From contig JAFAFR010000043.1 in the NCBI GenBank assembly GCA_023423405.1, forward strand, positions 248,001 through 312,000: 64,000 bases of DNA, given 5' to 3'. Of the stretch, positions 1 through 8,115 are shown one piece after another. Under the pieces are notes generated by a model, which made no database searches, was not told the DNA's origin, and worked only from the letters and a program-made list of their open reading frames with translations. Position numbers and translations under genes: made by a program. This DNA is from Bacteroidota bacterium. Lineage in GTDB: Bacteria; Bacteroidota; Bacteroidia; Chitinophagales; Chitinophagaceae. Positions within the stretch are counted from its first letter, which is position 1. Each line of letters starts with the position of its first letter.

Positions 1-823
1 TTTCAATAAATCTTTCTTGCTGGCGGATGTAATCCTGCTGGTTCTCGTAAGCCCTTTGCTGTAGTTCCACGCGCATGGCTTTTTCGGTTTCATAGAAGCT
101 GTAGTTGCCATTGTAGAAATGCAGTTGTTTCTGGTACACTTCCACGATCTTGTTCACCATGCGATTGAGGAAGAACTTATCGTGACTCACGATCACCACT
201 GATCCCTTATAGTGCTGCAGGTATTTCTCCAGCCATTCGATGGAGGGAAGATCGAGGTGGTTGGTCGGTTCATCAAGCAGCAGCAGGTCGGGCGCCTGCA
301 GGATCATTTTTGCGAGCAGCACGCGCATGCGCCAGCCGCCGCTGAATTCCTTGTAGGGGCGCGCCAGGTCGGCCTGGGGAAAACCAAGTCCGTGTAATAC
401 CTCTTCGGTCCGGTGGTGGATATCGTAACCGCCGAGGGTTTCCAGTTCGTGGAGCTTATCGCTGTAGGCGTGCAGCACTTTTTCGTCGCCGGTGGCTTCC
501 AGTTCCTTACCCAGTGCTTCGATCTCTTTTTCCAGGAGCTGCACTTTTTCAAAAGCGCCCAGGGCCACTTCCAGAATGGACTGGTTGGTATCGAAGCTCA
601 GGAGGTCCTGGTGCAGGTAACCAATGGTGGTGCCGCGGCTTTTTTCTACCGTGCCGGCCGAGGGGCTGTATTCGCCCACCAGCAGTTTGAGCAGGGTGGA
701 TTTGCCGGTACCGTTGTAACCGATGAGGCCGATGCGCTCGTTGGGCTGGATATGCCAGGTGGCATCGCTCACGATCACCCGGGCGCCGAATTCGAATGTA
801 ACGTCTTGTAATCCTACTAACAT
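1..823 (-). CDS. ABC-F family ATP-binding protein, 5' part (runs off the window)
   Basis: The first 274 residues of a soluble ABC-F protein (EttA/Uup/Lsa type) are present; the rest lies beyond position 1. Seen: Walker A GYNGTGKST at residues 35-43, signature FSGGWRMR from residue 160, Walker B LLLLDEPTNHLD with D184, the H-loop VSHDKFF, and then the start of the basic linker that follows the first ATPase domain. No membrane segments are visible. Family knowledge: ABC-F proteins bind the ribosomal E site and ease stalled translation or protect against ribosome-targeting drugs. The subtype cannot be decided without the second ATPase domain. The start ATG is at 821-823, and the gene is divergent from the TonB receptor gene. 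Confidence 0.93.
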   Translation of the reverse strand, partial: MLVGLQDVTFEFGARVIVSDATWHIQPNERIGLIGYNGTGKSTLLKLLVGEYSPSAGTVEKSRGTTIGYLHQDLLSFDTNQSILEVALGAFEKVQLLEKEIEALGKELEATGDEKVLHAYSDKLHELETLGGYDIHHRTEEVLHGLGFPQADLARPYKEFSGGWRMRVLLAKMILQAPDLLLLDEPTNHLDLPSIEWLEKYLQHYKGSVVIVSHDKFFLNRMVNKIVEVYQKQLHFYNGNYSFYETEKAMRVELQQRAYENQQDYIRQQERFIE

Positions 824-916
824 GGGACGCAAAGTTATTTATTTCTGGACCATGGCCCGTATTTCTGAACCAAGCGCCGGTCATTTTGTTGATGAACCAG
901 TATTTTCGCCTTGTTT

Positions 917-3277
917 ATGCTGTACCGGAAATTTTTCCTCTTCTTTTTACTGGTCCTTACCTGCGCGGCGGGTTATTCCCAGCACCGGTTCACCCTGAGT
1001 GGTTATGTGAAGGATTCGCTCAGCGGTGAGAGCCTGATCGGCGCCAGCATTACGCTTTCCGGCAAAAGCAGGGGCGTATCCACCAATGGGTATGGCTATT
1101 ATTCTCTCACCCTGCCCGAAGGCGCTTATGAGCTGACCATTTCCTTCACCGGTTACGAGTCGGTCCGCTTTTCGGTTGTGCTATCCAGTGATATGGGCCG
1201 GAATATTTCCCTGGCGCCAAAAGTGAGCACCAGCGAGGAAGTGGTGGTATATGCCCGGCGCCGCGACGCCAATGTGCGCAATGCACAGATGGGCAAGGTG
1301 GACCTGAGCATGAGCCAGGTGAAATCCCTGCCCGTGCTGATGGGCGAGGTGGATATATTGAAAACCCTGCAACTGCTTCCGGGCGTACGCAACGCGGGAG
1401 AGGGGAATGCGGGTTTTTATGTGAGAGGGGGTGGTCCGGACCAAAACCTTATCATGCTGGACGATGCCGTGGTGTATAACTCGGGGCATTTGTTCGGGTT
1501 CTTTTCCATCTTCAATTCCGACGCCATCAAGAATGTGAGCCTGATCAAGGGCGGCATGCCGGCACAGTACGGCGGCCGCCTTTCCAGCGTGCTCGACGTG
1601 GCCATGAAGGACGGCAATATGAACAAACTGGAAGCCGAAGGCGGTATCGGGCTGATCGCTTCGCGTTTGTCGATACAGGGCCCTATCAAAAAAGAAAAGG
1701 CCTCCTTTATAGTAAGTGCGCGCCGTACCTATATAGATGCGCTGGTGAAGCCCTTTGTGCCGAAATCGAGCTCCTTTCATGGATCGGGTTATTATTTCTA
1801 CGACCTGAACACCAAGGTCAATTATAAATTTTCTGACCGTGACCGCTTGTTCCTCAGCGGTTATTTCGGCCGCGACGTGTTTGATTTCAACAATAAGGAA
1901 AGATCTTTCAAGGCAAATATCCCCTGGGGTAATGCCACGGCCACGCTGCGCTGGAACCATGTTTTCCACCGCAAGCTTTTTTCCAATACCACGCTTGTTT
2001 TCAATAATTACAATTTTGCGTTCAATGCCGAGCAGAACAACCTGGCGTTTGGGGTGAGCTCGGGCATCCGCGACCTCACCGCCAAATTCGACCTCGACTA
2101 TTATCCCGTTCCGCAGCACAAACTGAAGGGAGGATTTGCTTTTACCAACCATGTTTTCAAACCCAACCTGGTGAGCGGCCGCAGCGATTCGGTGGATTTT
2201 TCTCCCAACAATGCCCAGAAAAAATACGCCAACGAAGTGGCGGCCTATATCCAGGACGACTGGGAATTGTCGGATAAGCTGCAGATCAGCGCCGGCCTGC
2301 GTTACAGCCGATTCGGGCAAATTGGCCCCTATACCGATTATGTGCAGGATGCCGATGGCAATAAGCTCGACAGCACCGTATACGGTTCGGGGAAGAAAGT
2401 GAAATCCTATGGCGGTCTTGAACCCCGGCTCACGGCGCGGTACAGCATCAACGACCGCTCGTCTGTAAAGGCCTCGGTGACCCGCAATTACCAGTACATA
2501 CACCTGGTGAGCAATGCGGGCAGCACCCTGCCCACCGATCTTTGGGTGCCCAGCACCCTGTACGTGCAGCCGCAGTTGAGCTGGCAGTATGCGGCGGGCT
2601 ACTTCCGCAATTTCCAGGAGAACCGGTACGAGACATCGGTGGAATTGTATTACAAAAAAATGCAGCACCAGATCGAATACCGCGAAGGTTATACGCCATC
2701 GTTGCTGGACCCGGAAAAGGAATTTGTGTTCGGCGACGGCTGGAGTTATGGCGCTGAGTTTTTTGTGCGCCGCAATACCGGCCGGATGACAGGCTGGGTG
2801 GGTTATACCCTAAGCTGGACCTGGCGCCAGTTCCCCGACCTGAACAACGGCGAAAAATACGTGGCGCGATACGATCGCCGGCACGACCTGTCGGTGGTTG
2901 CCAGTTATGAGCTGAATAAAAAATGGAAACTCTCCGGCGTATTCGTGTATGGCACCGGACAAGCCACCAGCCTGCCGGAGCGCTTTTATTTTGTGGGCGG
3001 CGTGCTCACCCAGGAATACAGCAGGATCAACGCCTACCGCATGCCTTCCTATCACCGGCTGGACCTCGCCGCCACCTATACGCCCATTCCCAAAAAGCAG
3101 CGGCGGCTGCGCTCCAGTTGGGTCTTCAGCATCTACAATGTGTACAGCCGGCTGAATCCTTATTTCATTTACTACGACCAAACGGGTTCGGCCTTCGATG
3201 GTACGCTAAAGGTGGAAGCGCGCCAGGTTTCGCTTTTTCCCATCATTCCCAGTGTTACCTGGAATTTTAAATTCTGA
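917..3277 (+). CDS. TonB-dependent receptor with CarboxypepD_reg-like N-terminal domain
   Basis: About 786 residues. A hydrophobic signal peptide (about 1-20, ending AAGYSQ) is followed by a carboxypeptidase-regulatory-like beta domain (about 25-105, with the usual LIGASITL and TNGYGYYSL strands), a plug domain (about 115-225, LPGV...FYVRGGGPDQN and LDDAVVYN), and a long 22-strand-type barrel rich in alternating aromatic strands. It should import a substrate across the outer membrane using TonB energy; the substrate is not evident. There is no SusD partner beside it, so it resembles a stand-alone receptor rather than a polysaccharide-utilisation SusC. ATG at 917 is preferred to the in-frame TTG at 911. 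A TATTTTCG box at 901-908 is a near match to the -7 element. Confidence 0.93.
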   Translation: MLYRKFFLFFLLVLTCAAGYSQHRFTLSGYVKDSLSGESLIGASITLSGKSRGVSTNGYGYYSLTLPEGAYELTISFTGYESVRFSVVLSSDMGRNISLAPKVSTSEEVVVYARRRDANVRNAQMGKVDLSMSQVKSLPVLMGEVDILKTLQLLPGVRNAGEGNAGFYVRGGGPDQNLIMLDDAVVYNSGHLFGFFSIFNSDAIKNVSLIKGGMPAQYGGRLSSVLDVAMKDGNMNKLEAEGGIGLIASRLSIQGPIKKEKASFIVSARRTYIDALVKPFVPKSSSFHGSGYYFYDLNTKVNYKFSDRDRLFLSGYFGRDVFDFNNKERSFKANIPWGNATATLRWNHVFHRKLFSNTTLVFNNYNFAFNAEQNNLAFGVSSGIRDLTAKFDLDYYPVPQHKLKGGFAFTNHVFKPNLVSGRSDSVDFSPNNAQKKYANEVAAYIQDDWELSDKLQISAGLRYSRFGQIGPYTDYVQDADGNKLDSTVYGSGKKVKSYGGLEPRLTARYSINDRSSVKASVTRNYQYIHLVSNAGSTLPTDLWVPSTLYVQPQLSWQYAAGYFRNFQENRYETSVELYYKKMQHQIEYREGYTPSLLDPEKEFVFGDGWSYGAEFFVRRNTGRMTGWVGYTLSWTWRQFPDLNNGEKYVARYDRRHDLSVVASYELNKKWKLSGVFVYGTGQATSLPERFYFVGGVLTQEYSRINAYRMPSYHRLDLAATYTPIPKKQRRLRSSWVFSIYNVYSRLNPYFIYYDQTGSAFDGTLKVEARQVSLFPIIPSVTWNFKF

Positions 3278-3329
3278 AAAGAGTGACGGCTTACCCGGCG
3301 TGGCTGGCATATGCGCCAGGCCGTATGCG

Positions 3330-4193
3330 CTACTGCTGCGCCGCGCGGGGAGGGCTTTTCAGCCTGAATCTGACGGCTGCATTTTTCTGGTCTGATGCCG
3401 AGAGCCGCACTTCCTGCTTTTGTTTGCCCGCCCGCACCACCATCAGGGCGGTGTTGGGCGGAATGCTGCCAAGGTTATCGGCATACATTACCAGTTCATA
3501 ATCGGTGTCGGGAAAGGCATTCAGCGTCAGGGTCAGCGGCTTATCGGTTAGGCGCTGCCGGTAGAGGAGGAGTTTGCCGTTCAGGAAAACCGTTACCGTA
3601 TCGTTGTCGATTTCTGCATTGTCGTAGAGATCGATGGTGACGGAAGGCGTTTCCAGCGCAATGGTTTCAAACACCTGGGTCTCGCGTTGCTGCAGTTTGA
3701 GGCCGCCCTGCAATTTGGCCAGGGATTCGGGTTGCCGGATGTCGATGGGAAAATCGGTTGTGGATACCCGGTAGAGGGTGATCTTTCCCGGGGGGCAGGC
3801 GTCGCGGCTGCCCGATTTCAGTCCCTTCCATTCGCCGGTAAGGCTTTCCTGGTTGCCGTTCTTTTGCCAGGTGAGGTCGTAGGTCTTGGTACAGGGAACA
3901 CAATCGCCCGGGATATGCGATTCCTGCAGCACCTGCTCCATCAGCACCATGCGATGGGTTTGCGCGTTGTAACGTCCGCTGAACTGGTGTTTGACGAAAC
4001 GGTTCCGGTCGTAATAATCGTAGGAATTGCCTTCGAGTGTGTTGCCCGAAACAGTGAGTTGGATCTCGAGGTGGTATTCCGGAAAACAGCCTCCTCTTTC
4101 CTGCGTAAGACTTCCCCGCCAGATCCCGTTCAGGTCCTGGGCTTGCAGTTGCCCGTAACCCGCCAGGCATAAGAGAGCAATGAATAGGCGCAT
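3330..4193 (-). CDS. secreted protein, paralogue of the adjacent upstream gene; function unknown
   Basis: 287 residues with a signal peptide (about 1-19, ending LQAQ). The mature protein opens with DLNGIWRGSL, a lipocalin-like or extracellular small-domain beginning, contains a GDCVPC cysteine cluster near residue 120, and ends with a beta-rich domain (about 170-280) carrying IDLYDNAEIDNDTVTVFLNG and SIPPNTALMVVRAG. The same two blocks recur in the neighbouring gene at 4266-5387, so the pair are tandem duplicates. The C-terminal block resembles a domain common in Chitinophagaceae secreted proteins, but I know no experimental function. It converges on the TonB receptor gene; the 52-base gap holds only an imperfect hairpin without a T-run. 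Confidence 0.85.
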   Translation of the reverse strand: MRLFIALLCLAGYGQLQAQDLNGIWRGSLTQERGGCFPEYHLEIQLTVSGNTLEGNSYDYYDRNRFVKHQFSGRYNAQTHRMVLMEQVLQESHIPGDCVPCTKTYDLTWQKNGNQESLTGEWKGLKSGSRDACPPGKITLYRVSTTDFPIDIRQPESLAKLQGGLKLQQRETQVFETIALETPSVTIDLYDNAEIDNDTVTVFLNGKLLLYRQRLTDKPLTLTLNAFPDTDYELVMYADNLGSIPPNTALMVVRAGKQKQEVRLSASDQKNAAVRFRLKSPPRAAQQ

Positions 4194-4265
4194 GTAAGAG
4201 ATTGAGCGTTCAAATTAGCATTTCAACCACTATACGGCCGGAAAATATGTTGAGTGGTTCAAATA

Positions 4266-5387
4266 CTAGGGCGACTTCTCATATTTGAAAACCACCACGG
4301 CGTTTTTCTGTTCGGTAGAAGTGATCCGTACTTCGTATTGCTGGTTGCCCGCTTTCACTACCATAAGAGAAGTGTTCGGCGGAATGTCTCCCAGGTTTTC
4401 CGCCACCATCACCAGTTCCTGGTAGTCGTTGTCGTCATCGAGTTCAATATTGATGATAATGGGGGAGAGGGAAAGCATTTTTTTGGAAACGATCAGCTTC
4501 TTGTTCAGGTATACCGACACGGTATCGTGGTCGATGGTGCCATTGTCGTACAGGCTCACGGTGATATTGCGTGTGGTTACCTTAAAGGTTTTTACCAGCT
4601 CGTTCTCCCTGTTTTTCAGCACGGGCGGAACCACTACGGGAGGTAGGTTCCGGGGCGGGTTGTTGTCGTCGCGTGGGGTTGCTTCCGGGGCGTTCAGCGG
4701 TTTGGATTCGATGGGTCTGCCGGGTTTATCGGGTTTAGCGGTGGCGGGAGGCCTGGTGGTGGATGGTTTTTTAGGACTGGCCGGCGCCGAGGGTTTGGGG
4801 GCGGGTTTTGCAGGGCCGGCCGTTGCGGGATCTTTGGTGGGAGCGGGACGGTCGGCATGGTTCTGCGCCAGTTGTTTCTTCTTTTCTTTTTCCCGTTTCA
4901 CGAGAAAAGGCTCTTTGAAAAAATCCGACTCTACTACTCTTCGCAGGAAAACCGTTCCCCTGCCGCAGTCGGTGGAGTCGGTGGTGTTCATACTCACGTA
5001 ATTCCCTTCCAGGAATTCTTCGTCGCCATTCTTATAATACTGCAGGAAACAGGTCATTACGCAGGCATCGCTGCCGGCGCGCATGCGCACTTCCACTATT
5101 TTGAGTTCTTCCAGGATCACTTTTTTGGTGCCGGTGATGAAGGCGCCCTTGGCAACGGCCTTGCCGTAAAATTCTGTGGTCTTATAAGAATAGGTGACGC
5201 CATTGAAGCTTTTACCCCGCTGGTCGATCTGCACTTCAAACTTATAGCGGTCGTCGATGTTCATCAATTGCATCATCCGGTTGTTCGACCGGAACTGTCC
5301 GCGCCAGATCCCCGTAAGGTCCTGGCCCTGGGCCAGGCCGGCAGCCAGGAGGCCCAGCACTGTCCAAACCATTTGAATTCTATGCAT
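4266..5387 (-). CDS. secreted protein with Pro/Ala/Lys-rich linker, paralogue of the downstream gene
   Basis: 373 residues. Signal peptide about 1-22 (LAAGLAQGQ). The mature N-terminus DLTGIWRGQF matches the start of its paralogue at 3330-4193. Residues about 180-258 form a low-complexity linker rich in Pro, Ala, Lys and Thr. The C-terminal block (about 262-373) contains VSLYDNGTIDHDTVSVYLNKKL and PPNTSLMVVKAG, nearly the same as in the paralogue. The likely architecture is an exported N-terminal beta domain tethered by a flexible linker to a second beta domain. Function is unknown. The two genes run in the same direction 72 bases apart and may be co-transcribed. The gene is divergent from thrS. 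Confidence 0.85.
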   Translation of the reverse strand: MHRIQMVWTVLGLLAAGLAQGQDLTGIWRGQFRSNNRMMQLMNIDDRYKFEVQIDQRGKSFNGVTYSYKTTEFYGKAVAKGAFITGTKKVILEELKIVEVRMRAGSDACVMTCFLQYYKNGDEEFLEGNYVSMNTTDSTDCGRGTVFLRRVVESDFFKEPFLVKREKEKKKQLAQNHADRPAPTKDPATAGPAKPAPKPSAPASPKKPSTTRPPATAKPDKPGRPIESKPLNAPEATPRDDNNPPRNLPPVVVPPVLKNRENELVKTFKVTTRNITVSLYDNGTIDHDTVSVYLNKKLIVSKKMLSLSPIIINIELDDDNDYQELVMVAENLGDIPPNTSLMVVKAGNQQYEVRITSTEQKNAVVVFKYEKSP

Positions 5388-5459
5388 ACCGAAATCAAGT
5401 TACAGAAAAAGCAGCCGCAAATTCATACCGCTCAGCCAGTTAATCTGGCAAGAGTTCGT

Positions 5460-5467
5460 TAATTTTG
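5460..5467 (+). promoter_or_regulatory. TAnnTTTG -7 element upstream of thrS
   Basis: TAATTTTG, an exact match to the Bacteroidota -7 consensus, 18 bases before the chosen thrS ATG at 5486. This placement supports that start over the TTG at 5465, which lies inside the element. Confidence 0.6.
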
Positions 5468-5485
5468 CCACCCTTAAGTTGTAAG

Positions 5486-7423
5486 ATGATCAAAATCAGT
5501 TTTCCGGACGGCGCTGTCAGGGAATACCAGCCGGGTACCAGTTCGCTGGACATTGCCCGCTCCATCAGTGAGGGGCTGGCTCGCAGGATCCTGGCTGCTT
5601 CCGTGAATGGCCAGGTGTGGGACCTCAACCGTCCCATTTACGGTGATGCACAAGTGAAGTTCCTTGCCTGGGACGATAAAGAGGGCAAATCCACTTTCTG
5701 GCACTCCACGGCCCACCTTATGGCCGAGGCCATTGAAGCGCGCTTCCCGGGAGTAAAATTCTGGGTGGGACCGCCGGTGGACAATGGGTTCTATTACGAC
5801 ATCGACCTGGGCGGCCGTTCCATTACCGAAGAAGACCTGCGCGAACTGGAAAAAAGCATGGCTTCCCTGGCAAAGCAAAACAATCCCTATATCCGCAAGG
5901 AGATCAGCAAGGCCGATGCCATTGCTTATTTCGCCGAAAAGGGTGATGAATACAAACTGGACCTGCTCGAAAACCTCGAGGACGGCAACATTACGCTCTA
6001 TTCCCAGGGCGCTTTTACCGATCTCTGCCGCGGGCCGCATATTCCCAGTACTGGGCTGATCAAAGCGGTGAAGCTCACCAATATTGCCGGCGCTTACTGG
6101 AAGGGAGATGAAAAGAACAAACAACTGACCCGCGTATATGGTGTAAGCTTTCCTTCGCAGAAAGAGCTCGATGAATACCTGGCCCTGGTGGAGGAAGCCA
6201 AAAAAAGAGACCATCGCAAGCTGGGCAAAGAACTGGGCATTTATACGATGGACGACGATGTGGGCCAGGGCCTCATCATGTGGATGCCCAACGGCACCAT
6301 TATTATTGAAGAACTGGAAAAACTGGCCAAGGAAACAGAAGCCGCCGCCGGTTATCACCGCGTGGTAACACCGCATATTGCGAAGGAAAGCATGTACCTT
6401 ACCAGCGGCCACCTGCCTTATTATGCCGACAGCATGTATCCGCCCATGGAGATCGATGGCGACAAGTACTATCTGAAAAGCATGAACTGTCCGCACCACC
6501 ACAAGATATTTGCGGCGGAGCCCAAGAGCTATCGTGATCTCCCTTATCGCCTTGCCGAATACGGCACGGTGTACCGCTACGAACAGAGCGGTGAACTGTT
6601 CGGGCTGATGCGTGTGCGCTGCCTGCACATGAACGATGCGCATATTTATTGCACCAAGGAACAATTTGAATCGGAGTTCCGTGCGGTGAACGACATGTAC
6701 CTGAAGTACTTCAAAATATTTGGCATCGATAAATACGTGATGCGGCTCAGCCTGCATTCACCGGAAAAGCTGGGCATCAAGTATGTAAACCATCCCGAGC
6801 TCTGGAAAGAAACGGAAGAGATGGTGCGCCAGGTGCTGATCGATTCGAATATTCCCTTCGTGGAAGTGCAGGACGAAGCGGCTTTTTATGGTCCCAAGAT
6901 CGACGTGCAGATATTCAGCGTCATAGGCCGCGAATTTACCCTGGCCACCAACCAGGTGGATTTTTCGCAGGGCCGCAGTTTCAAGCTGGAATACACCACG
7001 GCCGACAACAGCAGCGATGTGCCCCTGATCATTCACCGGGCGCCGCTGGGAACCCACGAGCGTTTTATCGGGTTCCTGCTGGAGCACTATGCCGGCAAGC
7101 TCCCGGTTTGGATTTCACCGCAGCAGGTACGCATCCTGCCCATTTCCGAAAAATTCATGGACTATGCCGTTTCCGTGCAAAACCAACTTAGGGCTGCCGG
7201 GGTGCGGGTTTCCATCGATTCCCGGAACGAAAAGATCGGTAAAAAGATCCGCGAAACCGAGCTTCAGCGTGTGCCTTATATGCTGGTGATCGGCGAAAAA
7301 GAAATGAACGAAGGAAAAGTGGCCGTGCGCCGCCAGGGCAAAGGCGATACCGGGGTAGTGCCGGTGGAAGAATTCCTTACCGTTATTTCACGGGAGATCG
7401 CAAATCGAAGCAATGAAAATTAA
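5486..7423 (+). CDS. thrS: threonine--tRNA ligase
   Basis: 645 residues, the usual bacterial length. Order: TGS domain (1-60), editing domain with HSTAH (H73, H77) and DLCRGPH (C181, H185), then the class II catalytic core with MNCPHH (zinc cysteine C335) and PLGTHERF, then the anticodon-binding domain. It charges tRNA-Thr in the cytoplasm and clears mischarged Ser-tRNA. It begins the classic thrS-infC-rpmI-rplT translation cluster, here split by a protease gene. infC follows after 44 bases. Confidence 0.98.
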   Translation: MIKISFPDGAVREYQPGTSSLDIARSISEGLARRILAASVNGQVWDLNRPIYGDAQVKFLAWDDKEGKSTFWHSTAHLMAEAIEARFPGVKFWVGPPVDNGFYYDIDLGGRSITEEDLRELEKSMASLAKQNNPYIRKEISKADAIAYFAEKGDEYKLDLLENLEDGNITLYSQGAFTDLCRGPHIPSTGLIKAVKLTNIAGAYWKGDEKNKQLTRVYGVSFPSQKELDEYLALVEEAKKRDHRKLGKELGIYTMDDDVGQGLIMWMPNGTIIIEELEKLAKETEAAAGYHRVVTPHIAKESMYLTSGHLPYYADSMYPPMEIDGDKYYLKSMNCPHHHKIFAAEPKSYRDLPYRLAEYGTVYRYEQSGELFGLMRVRCLHMNDAHIYCTKEQFESEFRAVNDMYLKYFKIFGIDKYVMRLSLHSPEKLGIKYVNHPELWKETEEMVRQVLIDSNIPFVEVQDEAAFYGPKIDVQIFSVIGREFTLATNQVDFSQGRSFKLEYTTADNSSDVPLIIHRAPLGTHERFIGFLLEHYAGKLPVWISPQQVRILPISEKFMDYAVSVQNQLRAAGVRVSIDSRNEKIGKKIRETELQRVPYMLVIGEKEMNEGKVAVRRQGKGDTGVVPVEEFLTVISREIANRSNEN

Positions 7424-7467
7424 AAAATCCACTATTTTCGAGCCGTATTATTAACTAAAAGACTTAA

Positions 7468-8061
7468 ATGGCATTTCCACCCAGGCCTCCAAGGGGGGGC
7501 TTTAATCCCAGGTTCAGAAAAGAACAGCAGCAGGAACACAGAACCAACCAGATGATCCGCGTACCGCAGGTCAGATTGGTAGGGGATAATGTAACCGTAG
7601 GTGTTTACTCCATCCAGGAGGCGCAGCGCATGGCGCAGGACCAGGGGCTCGACCTTGTAGAGATTTCACCCAATGCAGACCCGCCGGTTTGCCGCATCAT
7701 CGACTATAACAAATTCCTCTACGAAAAGAAGAAGAAGGAAAAGGAGATGAAGGCGAAGGCGAAGCAGTCGGAGGTAAAGGAAATTCGTTTCACACCCAAT
7801 ACCGACGACCACGATTTTAACTTCAAAGCCAAACATGCGGAAGAGTTCCTTAAGGAAGGAAACAAGGTAAAAGCCTATGTGCAGTTCCGCGGAAGGGCCA
7901 TCCAGTTCAAGGACAGGGGAGAGCTGCTCCTGCTGAAATTTGCGGAAAGGTTATCGGAAGTAGGTGTGCTGGAAGGCATGCCAAAAATGGAAGGCAAGCG
8001 GATGCTGGCTATCTGGGCTCCGAAGGGGCAGAAAAAGAAAAAAGAGCAAAGCGCTGAATAA
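7468..8061 (+). CDS. infC: translation initiation factor IF-3
   Basis: 197 residues. Contains the IF-3 N-terminal domain (about 29-98: MIRVPQVRLVGDN, DLVEISPNADPPVCRIIDYNKF), the Lys-rich linker helix, and the C-terminal domain (about 108-190: EIRFTPNTDDHDF, VKAYVQFRGR). It binds the 30S subunit, blocks premature 50S joining and checks initiator tRNA. The N-terminal extension of about 28 residues and the Lys-rich tail are typical of Bacteroidota. ATG is the start, not the rare AUU used for autoregulation in enterobacteria. A TATTTTCG near-match box lies at 7433-7440. A strong terminator follows directly. Confidence 0.97.
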   Translation: MAFPPRPPRGGFNPRFRKEQQQEHRTNQMIRVPQVRLVGDNVTVGVYSIQEAQRMAQDQGLDLVEISPNADPPVCRIIDYNKFLYEKKKKEKEMKAKAKQSEVKEIRFTPNTDDHDFNFKAKHAEEFLKEGNKVKAYVQFRGRAIQFKDRGELLLLKFAERLSEVGVLEGMPKMEGKRMLAIWAPKGQKKKKEQSAE

Positions 8062-8066
8062 GAAAG

Positions 8067-8091
8067 ACCCGCGATTTCCGCGGGTTTTTTT
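8067..8091 (+). terminator. intrinsic terminator after infC
   Basis: Perfect 7-bp stem ACCCGCG/CGCGGGT with a 5-base loop, followed by a run of T residues. It separates infC from the protease gene, so thrS-infC is probably its own transcript and not joined to rpmI-rplT. Confidence 0.85.
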
Positions 8092-8115
8092 ATATCTTTT
8101 CCAGAGATTCTCTCT

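Noticed and set aside
1181..2668. 495-residue open frame on the minus strand within the TonB receptor gene
   Set aside because: No recognisable domain, His- and Val-rich mirror of the receptor codons; it is a shadow of the real gene on the other strand.
3300..3325. Imperfect hairpin between the TonB receptor and the convergent secreted-protein gene
   Set aside because: A bulged 7-bp stem without a T-run; not convincing as a terminator.
5474..6757. 427-residue open frame antisense to thrS
   Set aside because: Shadow of thrS with no conserved motif.
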